Assembly (NCBI GenBank): GCA_964489265.1
Contig: CAZAXX010000062.1
Location: 1-13,632, forward strand
Source: CAYRUP01 sp964489265
GTDB taxonomy: Bacteria > Pseudomonadota > Gammaproteobacteria > DSM-16500
Length of the DNA stretch: 13,632 nt
Direction of reading: 5' to 3'
Part shown: in pieces, positions 7,778 through 13,632 of the stretch
Numbering within the stretch: the first letter of the stretch is position 1
How the letters are laid out: each line of letters opens with the position of its first letter
Made by a program: the position numbers and the translations under genes
Notes under the pieces: generated by a model
Databases searched by the model: none
What the model was told of the DNA's origin: nothing
Seen by the model: the letters and a program-made list of their open reading frames with translations, nothing else

Positions 7778-8281
7778 AATTCCTTTCGGATCTAAAATCA
7801 CACCTTGTTGATTTGGATAAACCACGCGTACGCGCCCGGCTTTATTCAGCACCATTGCCCATGCTGGATTTGTTGCAGTACAAAACCAAAACGTACCATT
7901 TTCTGCATGCGGCACACCTGTTGGCAAAAATTCTAATTCAGCGCGGTCTAATGGGAATGCGCGCCAATATAAGATTCCATTTGCAGAAAAAGCCTGGAAA
8001 ACATGTAACACACGTGTGGCTGATTTCACAATAAAACCATCTTGCCAGGACCCAGCACAGGTTTCTTGATCGCGGCTGTGACATAAAATAATTTTTTCAT
8101 TGCGAAGAATCGCTTCGCTGCGGGTTAATTGAATGGCGCGCAACAGTTGTGATTTTATTACGTCTGCCTGGGATTTTTGTTGGAAAGATTGGAGGGAGAT
8201 AATGCCGAGAGTGGATAGGATGGCGATGATGCATAGCACTGTTAGTAATTCGATGAGTGAGAAGCCTGAGATTTTTTGCAT
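7763..8281 (-). CDS. fimT: FimT/GspH-type minor pilin
   Basis: A 172-residue pseudopilin of the GspH/FimT family. The leader MQKISG should be cleaved before Phe7; Glu11 is the +5 residue and 7-29 is the hydrophobic helix. The GspH/FimT signature is clear: RSEAILRNEKIILCHS (54-69), then CAGSWQDGFIV (75-85), with Cys67 and Cys75 close together. Near the C terminus is AGRVRVVYP with GRVR at 149-152, the GRxR motif reported in DNA-binding FimT proteins, including that of Legionella, which act in natural transformation. Cys134 and Cys172 may pair. A GGAA ribosome site precedes the ATG. Only about 33 bp separate the start from the inverted-repeat element upstream, so its promoter must lie in or beyond that element, or it depends on read-through from lysS. 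Confidence 0.9.
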   Translation of the reverse strand: MQKISGFSLIELLTVLCIIAILSTLGIISLQSFQQKSQADVIKSQLLRAIQLTRSEAILRNEKIILCHSRDQETCAGSWQDGFIVKSATRVLHVFQAFSANGILYWRAFPLDRAELEFLPTGVPHAENGTFWFCTATNPAWAMVLNKAGRVRVVYPNQQGVILDPKGILLTC

Positions 8282-8313
8282 TGCTTATTCCATGATTTGT
8301 TACGCAATTCACT

Positions 8314-8472
8314 GATTTTTCGTGCCCGAGCCCGTGAGCGTGCCCGCGCCCGTCTTTTCTTGGATAAACCGATTAAGCATCCAACGCTTCGCTGCGCTGA
8401 CTTAGAAGAAAAAGATTAGCTTTTTCCGCGAAGAAAAGACGGGCCCGGGCACGCTCACGGGCACGAAAAATC
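8314..8472. repeat. Inverted-repeat element, copy 1 (MITE-like)
   Basis: A 159-bp non-coding element with long terminal inverted repeats: the left arm is 8314-8361, the right arm 8431-8472. The arms agree over about 42 bases apart from one C/G difference and a six-base AGCCCG present only in the left arm. Both are built from reiterated GCCCG units separated by one or a few bases, with an outer GATTTTTC and an inner TCTTTTCTT. The 69-bp core includes a small hairpin, GAAAAAG (8408-8414) with CTTTTTC (8420-8426). There is no open reading frame or transposase, and no clear target-site duplication. A second copy begins at 13517 with its core reversed. Transcribed, the arms would form a stem of about 40 bp. 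The family is not recognised. Confidence 0.85.
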
Positions 8473-8477
8473 TTTGC

Positions 8478-8496
8478 ACCGCGCATAAAGCGCGGT
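8478..8496 (-). terminator. Likely intrinsic terminator of the prfC-prfB-lysS operon
   Basis: ACCGCGC (8478-8484) and GCGCGGT (8490-8496) form a perfect seven-base GC-rich stem with a five-base loop, 22 bases past the lysS stop. On the minus strand it is followed by GCAAAG and then five T residues. Those T residues are the outer end of the inverted-repeat element, so the U-tract is displaced by about seven bases from the stem; termination may be imperfect. Confidence 0.6.
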
Positions 8497-8518
8497 ACAT
8501 AGGAAGTTGAGCCGTATA

Positions 8519-10027
8519 TTATTTACTAGTCGGACGCATATGCGGAAATAAAATAACATCACGAATCGACGGCGAATTCGTAAATAACATCACTAACCGA
8601 TCAATCCCGATACCCTCACCCGCTGTCGGTGGCATACCATATTCCAGTGCGGTGATGTAATCATCATCATAAGGCATCGCTTCTTCATCACCCGCCTCTT
8701 TATCAGCAGCTTGTTTACGGAAGCGCTCCGCTTGATCATCCGCATCATTCAATTCAGAAAATCCATTCGCAATTTCACGGCCGCCCACAAACATTTCAAA
8801 GCGATCTGTCACAAAAGGATTTGTATCATTACGTCGCGCAAGTGGCGAAACTTCTGCAGGATATTCAGTAATAAATGTGGGTTGAATCAATTTAGTCTCA
8901 ACGGTTTTTTCAAAAATTTCAACTTGAACTTTTCCCAAACCATCACTTTCTTTCACGGGAATTTCCAGTTTTTTTGCTGTGCGTTGTGCGCTATCCAGTG
9001 TGTCAATATCAGATTTTTTGAGCGTAGGATTAAAATGCAGAATCGAATCAACCAATGTCATGCGCACAAACGGTTGACTGAAATCGAATGTGTGTTCCTG
9101 ATAATTCACAACGGTTGTTTGCAATACATCAGTAGCCAATTTCCGCAATAATTCTTCCGTCAAATCCATCAAGTCCTGGTAATCCGCATACGCTTGATAA
9201 AATTCCAGCATGGTAAATTCTGGATTATGGCGCGTTGACAAACCTTCATTACGAAAATTGCGATTAATTTCAAACACGCGCTCAAAACCACCCACCACCA
9301 AACGCTTCAAATAAAGCTCCGGCGCAATACGCAAATAAAGCGGCATATCCAACACATTATGATGCGTTTTAAAAGGACGCGCTGCCGCACCCCCTGGTAA
9401 AACTTGCATCATGGGCGTTTCCACTTCAAGAAAATCCCGCTCTTTTAAAAATTCTCGAATGCCATCAATGATGCGTGTGCGAATTAAAAAAGTCTCGCGC
9501 GTCGCTTCATTCATCATTAAATCCAGATAACGTTGCCGATAACGTAATTCCAGATCAGTCAAGCCATGATATTTATCCGGCAACGGTCGTAATGATTTTG
9601 TTAACAATTCAATGTGCTTCACGCGCACAGACAATTCGCCCGTTTTGGTTTTAAATAATTTACCAATCACACCAATAATATCGCCAATGTCCCACTGCAA
9701 AAATGCATCATAAATTTCAGGTGATAATTCATCCTGGCGCACATAGAGCTGGATTTTCCCAGACATATCCTGCAAATGCACAAAGCTGGCTTTACCCATT
9801 AAGCGGCGCGTCATGATACGACCAGCGACTTTCACCTCAATGGGCGGTGCTTCCAATTCAGGTTCGGTTTTGTCACCGTATGTTTGATGCAAATTCAACG
9901 CGAGAGCATTGCGATGAAACGCATTCGGATGTGCACTGCCGGTTTTGCGTAATTCAGCGAGTTTTGCGCGTCGTTGTGCAATAAGTTCATTGGTATCTAC
10001 TATTGTTGTATTATCTTGTTCAGTCAT
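8519..10027 (-). CDS. lysS: Lysyl-tRNA synthetase, class II
   Basis: Charges tRNA-Lys in the cytoplasm. 502 residues from the ATG at 10027, close to the 505 of E. coli LysS, to which it aligns from MTEQ onward. The N-terminal OB-fold anticodon domain (about 65-145) has VAGRIMTRRLMGKASFVHLQD; then RYRQRYLDLM, motif 1 with EVETPMMQ (201-208), motif 2 RNFRNEGLSTRHNPEFTM (256-273), the FITEYPAEVSPLARRND block, and motif 3 GEGIGIDRLVMLF (470-482). A GTG at 10042 would add five residues that overlap the end of prfB; the ATG, four bases past the prfB stop, is preferred. No strong ribosome site is visible, so coupling to prfB is likely. prfB-lysS is a widespread bacterial pair. Confidence 0.97.
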   Translation of the reverse strand: MTEQDNTTIVDTNELIAQRRAKLAELRKTGSAHPNAFHRNALALNLHQTYGDKTEPELEAPPIEVKVAGRIMTRRLMGKASFVHLQDMSGKIQLYVRQDELSPEIYDAFLQWDIGDIIGVIGKLFKTKTGELSVRVKHIELLTKSLRPLPDKYHGLTDLELRYRQRYLDLMMNEATRETFLIRTRIIDGIREFLKERDFLEVETPMMQVLPGGAAARPFKTHHNVLDMPLYLRIAPELYLKRLVVGGFERVFEINRNFRNEGLSTRHNPEFTMLEFYQAYADYQDLMDLTEELLRKLATDVLQTTVVNYQEHTFDFSQPFVRMTLVDSILHFNPTLKKSDIDTLDSAQRTAKKLEIPVKESDGLGKVQVEIFEKTVETKLIQPTFITEYPAEVSPLARRNDTNPFVTDRFEMFVGGREIANGFSELNDADDQAERFRKQAADKEAGDEEAMPYDDDYITALEYGMPPTAGEGIGIDRLVMLFTNSPSIRDVILFPHMRPTSK

Positions 10028-10031
10028 AATT

Positions 10032-11130
10032 TTATAATCCACTTAATAAGCTAGCTTCGATGAATTTATCTAAATCGCCGTCCAACACCGCTTGAGTATT
10101 TGCAACTTCAACACCTGTGCGCAAATCTTTAATGCGCGACATATCGAGCACATACGAACGAATTTGACTGCCCCAAGTGACATCCATTTTAGTCGCTTCC
10201 AACTCATCTTGCTTGGCACGTTTTTTTTGCATTTCTAATTCATATAATTTAGCACGCAATTGACTCATCGCGGTCGCACGATTTTTATGTTGCGAACGAT
10301 CCGACTGACATTGCACGACGGTGTTCGTTGGAATGTGAGTGATTCGTATTGCAGAATCCGTGCGGTTAACGTGTTGTCCACCCGCGCCACTGGCACGATA
10401 CGTATCCACGCGTAAATCTGCGGGATTAATGTCAATTTCGATATTATCATCAATTTCCGGTGATACGAAAACAGATGCAAATGACGTATGACGTTTATGA
10501 TTCGCATCAAACGGTGATTTTCTCACTAAGCGATGCACGCCGGTTTCGGTACGCAACCAACCGAATGCATACGGTCCAGTAAATTTAATCGTCGCACTTT
10601 TTATTCCGGCCACTTCACCGGCCGACACTTCAATTAATTCAACTTGAAACTGATGGCTTTCGCCCCAGCGCAAATACATGCGCAACAACATATTGGCCCA
10701 ATCTTGCGCCTCGGTGCCGCCTGAACCCGATTGAATATCGACATAAGCAGAATTGCCATCCATTTCACCGGAAAACATGCGCTGAAATTCCAGGCCTTCA
10801 ATTTTCTTAGTGATTTTATCTAATTCTTGAATGATAAATTCAACTGAATCCGCATCATTCTCAGCAACTGCTAAATCAAACAAGTCTGCCGCATCTTTTA
10901 AATTTAATTCAAGAGTATCTGAGCCGTTGACCACCGCATCCAACTGGACACGCTCACGGCCCAGGTTTTGAGCTTTTTCAGGATTATTCCAAATCGCAGG
11001 ATCTTCTAATTCACGCTGAACTTCTTGCAATCGATCGCGTTTTTGATCGATGTCAAAGATACCTCCGAATTTCATCAAGACGTTTATTCAAGTCTTTGAT
11101 GCGGATTTGCATTGAAGTGACTTCTATCAT
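10032..11130 (-). CDS. prfB: Peptide chain release factor 2, expressed by +1 programmed frameshift
   Basis: RF2 reads UAA and UGA stops and triggers peptide release on the ribosome. Reading from ATG 11130 gives 25 codons ending in Leu (CTT, 11058-11056), then an in-frame TGA as codon 26; a +1 shift to GAC (11054-11052) continues for 340 residues to the TAA at 10032. The product is 365 residues, the same as in E. coli. The SPF stop-recognition tripeptide falls at 205-207 and GGQ (GAGGQHVN) at 250-252, identical positions to E. coli. Residue 246 is Ala, the form of most bacteria rather than the less active Thr of E. coli K-12. The start lies two bases after the prfC stop. Gene callers would give a 348-residue reading that lacks the true N terminus. 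Confidence 0.96.
11052..11067 (-). promoter_or_regulatory. prfB: RF2 autoregulatory +1 frameshift site
   Basis: Read on the minus strand: CGGAGG, then TAT, then CTT TGA C. The internal Shine-Dalgarno-like CGGAGG (11067-11062) sits three bases before the CTT slip codon, the spacing used in E. coli prfB, and the in-frame UGA is followed by C, the weak termination context. When RF2 is scarce the ribosome slips from CUU to UUU and makes full-length RF2; when RF2 is plentiful, translation stops. All elements of the known mechanism are intact. Confidence 0.95.
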
Positions 11131-11132
11131 GT

Positions 11133-12713
11133 TTAATGTTCTCGCGTAGTCTTGAATTCAATATCGGGCCAACGTTCCATCATCAGGTTTAAGTTTACCC
11201 GAGTTGGCGCGAGATAGGTAAGATTGTCACTGCCATCCAGTGCCAAATTATCAAACGCTTTATTTTTAAATTCTTCTAATTTTTTGGGGTCTTTGCAATA
11301 GATCCAACGCGCTGTCGCAACTGACACCATTTCATAAACACAATCGACGTTATATTCATGTTTTAAACGATACGCAACCACGTCAAATTGTAACATGCCG
11401 ACTGCGCCTAAAATTAAATTATTACTGTTTAATGGTTTAAACAACTGGGTCGCGCCTTCTTCGCATAATTGTTTCAAACCTTTTTGCAAAGCTTTTAATT
11501 TCAATGGATCTTTTAAACGAACCAAGCGAAATAATTCTGGCGCAAAATAAGGAATTCCCACAAATTTTAAATTTTCGCCTTGCGTAAACGTATCACCAAT
11601 TTGAATCGTGCCGTGATTATATAAACCAATAATATCGCCCGGCCATGCTTCATCGACATGTTCACGATCTGATGCCATAAAAGTCAGCGCCTGACTGATT
11701 TTGACTTCGCGACCTAAACTGACTTGATGCATTTTCATGCCTTGATTATAACGACCGGAGCAAACGCGCAAGAAAGCAATACGATCGCGATGTGCTGGAT
11801 CCATGTTCGCCTGAATTTTAAAAACGAAACCAGAAAATGGTTCTTCAGCAGGTTCAACTAATCGTGTTTGAGTTTCACGCGGTTGTGGTGCGTGCGCATA
11901 TTCAGCGAAAGCATCTAGTAATTCTCGCACACCAAAATTATTCAGTGCTGAACCGAAAAAAACGGGCGTTAATTTTCCCTGCAAAAATTCATCTTGATCA
12001 AACGTATGACTGGCGCCTTTGACTAATTCAATATTCTGACGAAGTTCCGGCGCGAAATCGCCGAGTAACGTATCCAACTCTGGATTATTTAAGCCAAGAA
12101 TTTTTTTGCCTGTTTGCTGAATGTCATTTTTGCCTGGTTCGTAAAGATAAATTGCATCTTCATAAAGATGATAAACACCTTTGAAATCGCGCCCCATGCC
12201 AATCGGCCAGGTAATCGGTGCGCAACGAATTTTTAAAATAGTTTCGATTTCATCGAGTAAATCAATCGCATCACGACTGTCTCTATCCATTTTATTGATA
12301 AACGTGATAATCGGCGTGTGCCGCAAACGACAGACTTCTAGCAATTTAATGGTGCGCTCTTCAACGCCTTTGGCAGCATCAATCACCATGAGCGCTGAGT
12401 CGACGGCCGTGAGTGTTCGATAGGTATCTTCAGAAAAATCCGCGTGGCCCGGCGTATCCAATAAATTCATAATATGATTTTTATATGGAAACTGCATGAC
12501 GGAGGTGGTGACGGAAATTCCGCGTTGTTTTTCCAGTTCCATCCAGTCAGACGTTGCATGGCGCGACGCTTTTCGGCCTTTAACCGTACCGGCCAACTGA
12601 ATAGCGCCGCCAAATAATAATAATTTTTCGGTTAACGTCGTTTTTCCCGCATCGGGATGCGAAATAATGGCGAATGTGCGGCGGCGTGTGATTTGTTTAG
12701 TTAGTTCAGACAT
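11133..12713 (-). CDS. prfC: Peptide chain release factor 3 (GTPase)
   Basis: RF3 is a translational GTPase that removes RF1 and RF2 from the ribosome after peptide release. The 526 residues match the usual length (about 529 in E. coli). The G domain shows the P-loop SHPDAGKTT (18-26), switch regions with the RF3-specific RKASRHATSDWMELEKQRGISVTTSVMQF stretch in shorter form (about 47-75), DTPGH (86-90) and NKMD (140-143), followed by domain II and a C-terminal domain ending near MERWPDIEFK. The start at ATG 12713 gives MSELTKQITRRRTFAIISHP, like other RF3 proteins. It is the first gene of the run prfC-prfB-lysS, two bases before prfB. Upstream, TAGAAT (12745-12740 on the minus strand) is a possible -10 box without a good -35. 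Confidence 0.96.
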   Translation of the reverse strand: MSELTKQITRRRTFAIISHPDAGKTTLTEKLLLFGGAIQLAGTVKGRKASRHATSDWMELEKQRGISVTTSVMQFPYKNHIMNLLDTPGHADFSEDTYRTLTAVDSALMVIDAAKGVEERTIKLLEVCRLRHTPIITFINKMDRDSRDAIDLLDEIETILKIRCAPITWPIGMGRDFKGVYHLYEDAIYLYEPGKNDIQQTGKKILGLNNPELDTLLGDFAPELRQNIELVKGASHTFDQDEFLQGKLTPVFFGSALNNFGVRELLDAFAEYAHAPQPRETQTRLVEPAEEPFSGFVFKIQANMDPAHRDRIAFLRVCSGRYNQGMKMHQVSLGREVKISQALTFMASDREHVDEAWPGDIIGLYNHGTIQIGDTFTQGENLKFVGIPYFAPELFRLVRLKDPLKLKALQKGLKQLCEEGATQLFKPLNSNNLILGAVGMLQFDVVAYRLKHEYNVDCVYEMVSVATARWIYCKDPKKLEEFKNKAFDNLALDGSDNLTYLAPTRVNLNLMMERWPDIEFKTTREH

Positions 12714-12857
12714 AATTCTTTCGTCAATAAGGGTTGGCTATTCTACTGTGGAATGGGCTAAAGATAAAGATTACAAGTTAATTACCGTTTTATCGAACCC
12801 CTATATTTTTGATAATAACAAAGGTATTGTGCAAACACACATTATCTGGAGAGAGAA

Positions 12858-13463
12858 ATGACGACGAATAGATCGAGGAATAGAATGTTAGCCACAGCAG
12901 CACTTGGTTTGTTTGGTGGCGCTGCGCTGGGGAGCGCCGGCGTCTTATCATATGCGGCTGTTCAGCAAAAAAATCATGTGGATGGTTTCAAACATGAAAA
13001 TGTGGGAAAAGGTGAGTACGCTAGTTGCGAAGAAGCGCAAAACCATGTGATTACTTGCCATGATGCAACAGGCAAATCAGACACTAAAACTGCGGAGAAG
13101 TTAGTGGAGGCAGCTTATGTAGATGCTCGTCCTACTGTGGCTGCTGCCAAAAAAGAAGCGGCTCCGTATATTGCAATTCCTGCTGTTGCAGGTGCGTTAT
13201 TAGCAGCGGGTATCTATTGCAAATGGGGTAGCAGCTGTGAAAGCACACCCGCATCGACTGAGACATCTAATCAAGCGGTAAGCGTACCTATCCAAACTGA
13301 AGCCCAACCTGATAATACTATGCCTCCATTAGTGGATCCGGAAACAAATAAGCAGAATTGTTGTGCACGTCTTTTTTCGAGAAGAAGAAAACAGCAAATG
13401 GGTATATTACAGGAAGAGCTCAGAAAACCTATGCTGGAAGTAGTTCGGGTTGCAACTTATTAG
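12858..13463 (+). CDS. Hypothetical membrane protein, Cys-containing loop
   Basis: No family recognised. A 201-residue protein from an ATG with a strong GGAGAG site (12848-12853). Residues 1-10 are basic, then an Ala/Gly-rich hydrophobic segment (about 11-35) could be a signal anchor. A hydrophilic segment (36-103) contains Cys57 and Cys67 and the word ATGKSDTKT (70-78), which resembles but does not match a P-loop. A second hydrophobic segment spans about 104-121. The rest is a Ser/Thr/Pro/Gln-rich linker, then Cys168-Cys169 followed by RLFSRRRK (171-178), and a tail with Glu186, Glu187 and Glu194. The likely topology is two membrane passes with the Cys loop on one side. It is transcribed divergently from prfC, alone, with its own terminator. 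A host-directed or envelope protein is possible; there is no proof. Confidence 0.75.
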   Translation: MTTNRSRNRMLATAALGLFGGAALGSAGVLSYAAVQQKNHVDGFKHENVGKGEYASCEEAQNHVITCHDATGKSDTKTAEKLVEAAYVDARPTVAAAKKEAAPYIAIPAVAGALLAAGIYCKWGSSCESTPASTETSNQAVSVPIQTEAQPDNTMPPLVDPETNKQNCCARLFSRRRKQQMGILQEELRKPMLEVVRVATY

Positions 13464-13489
13464 GGTCTTTTTATTTTACGGCGTCATTG

Positions 13490-13524
13490 TGAGCCAGCAT
13501 TGTTGCGTGGCTCACTGATTTTTT
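13490..13524 (+). terminator. Intrinsic terminator of the 201-residue gene
   Basis: TGAGCCA (13490-13496) and TGGCTCA (13508-13514) form a perfect seven-base stem with an 11-base loop, followed by CTGA and a run of six T residues (13519-13524). It starts 26 bases past the stop codon. The T-run is also the outer edge of the second inverted-repeat element, the same arrangement as behind lysS. Confidence 0.65.
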
Positions 13525-13632
13525 CGTGCCCGAGCCCGTGTGCGTGCCCGGGCCCGTTTTTTCTTCGCAGAAAAAACTAAACTTTTTCTTTAGCCATCTA
13601 AGTCAGCCTAATTCTGTCATGCCAGCGTGTTT
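13517..13632. repeat. Inverted-repeat element, copy 2, cut by window end
   Basis: The arm GATTTTTTC followed by GCCCG-rich sequence (13517 to about 13565) matches the arms of the element at 8314-8472. The following 43 or so bases (to about 13608) match the reverse complement of that element's core next to its right arm, including the CTTTTTCTT and CTAAGTCAGC words, with a seven-base TAGCCAT extra here. After 13608 the match is lost: the bases ATTCTGTCATGCCAGCG look like the start of a different dispersed palindrome, but the window ends. The opposite arm is therefore not seen. Confidence 0.75.

Noticed and set aside
8314..8472. CRISPR-like repeats in the GCCCG-rich arms
   Set aside because: The repeats are five to six bases, not separated by unique spacers, and are arranged as inverted arms.
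8711..9151. 146-residue plus-strand open frame inside lysS
   Set aside because: Antisense to a strongly conserved gene, with no recognisable domain; a shadow frame.
10028..10042. GTG start for lysS
   Set aside because: It overlaps prfB and adds residues absent from LysS proteins; the ATG at 10027 aligns with E. coli LysS.
11055..11078. RF2 start in the +1 frame at 11078 or 11075
   Set aside because: It reads the internal Shine-Dalgarno-like sequence as codons and loses the conserved N terminus; the frameshift model gives the exact family length.
12714..12857. PmrA-type regulatory box upstream of the 201-residue gene
   Set aside because: Only a single TTAAT-like half is visible; the required direct repeat at 11-bp spacing is missing.
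12667..12861. 64-residue plus-strand frame before the 201-residue gene
   Set aside because: It overlaps the prfC start, runs through the intergenic region and has no ribosome site or protein-like composition.
13080..13110. P-loop at ATGKSDTKT in the 201-residue protein
   Set aside because: It lacks the GxxxxGK[ST] spacing and there is no NTPase fold around it.

Overview
The window reads as a gammaproteobacterial chromosome of moderate G+C, written mostly in housekeeping and envelope genes. The FmdB - DUF502 - AspRS cluster, the prfB-lysS pair and the type IV pilin genes are all typical of Gammaproteobacteria. The codon use, the E. coli-like prfB frameshift, and two small proteins resembling accessory or effector proteins fit the Legionella/Coxiella side of the class, but that placement is inference. 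No rRNA, tRNA, CRISPR array or transposase gene was seen.

Layout: (1) 1-2480, minus strand: fmdB-like zinc-ribbon gene, DUF502 membrane protein gene, and aspS, which runs off the left edge without its last part. The AspRS has sequence marks of a non-discriminating enzyme. (2) 2554-2922: a small hypothetical gene (78 aa) flanked by a perfect hairpin on one side and a GC-rich palindromic repeat on the other. (3) 2931-4703, minus: an MsbA-like ABC exporter with fused membrane and ATPase domains. (4) 4909-7777, plus: a tight run of short-chain dehydrogenase, WrbA-type quinone reductase, PilE-type pilin and GT4 glycosyltransferase; the last three are separated by 3 nt each. (5) 7763-8281, minus: a FimT-type minor pilin carrying the GRxR motif, overlapping the glycosyltransferase tail by 15 bp. 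(6) 8314-8472: a 159-bp element with long terminal inverted repeats. (7) 8519-12713, minus: prfC (RF3) - prfB (RF2) - lysS, with gaps of 2 and 4 nt. prfB carries an intact E. coli-type +1 programmed frameshift at codon 26. (8) 12858-13463, plus: an unrecognised 201-aa protein with two membrane segments, followed by a terminator. (9) 13517-13632: a second, window-truncated copy of the inverted-repeat element, lying in the opposite interior orientation.

Working together: prfC, prfB and lysS form a translation operon (stop-codon release, RF recycling, lysine charging). pilE and fimT belong to the type IV pilus/DNA-uptake apparatus, and the glycosyltransferase next to pilE may act on the cell surface or on a pilin. 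The most unusual structure is the pair of inverted-repeat elements built from GCCCG-rich arms. Both copies sit right behind a transcription terminator, with their outer T-run placed where the terminator's U-tract should be. They are related to each other by an inversion of the core relative to the arms, and no coding capacity was seen in them. This is the best candidate here for an undescribed repeat family.
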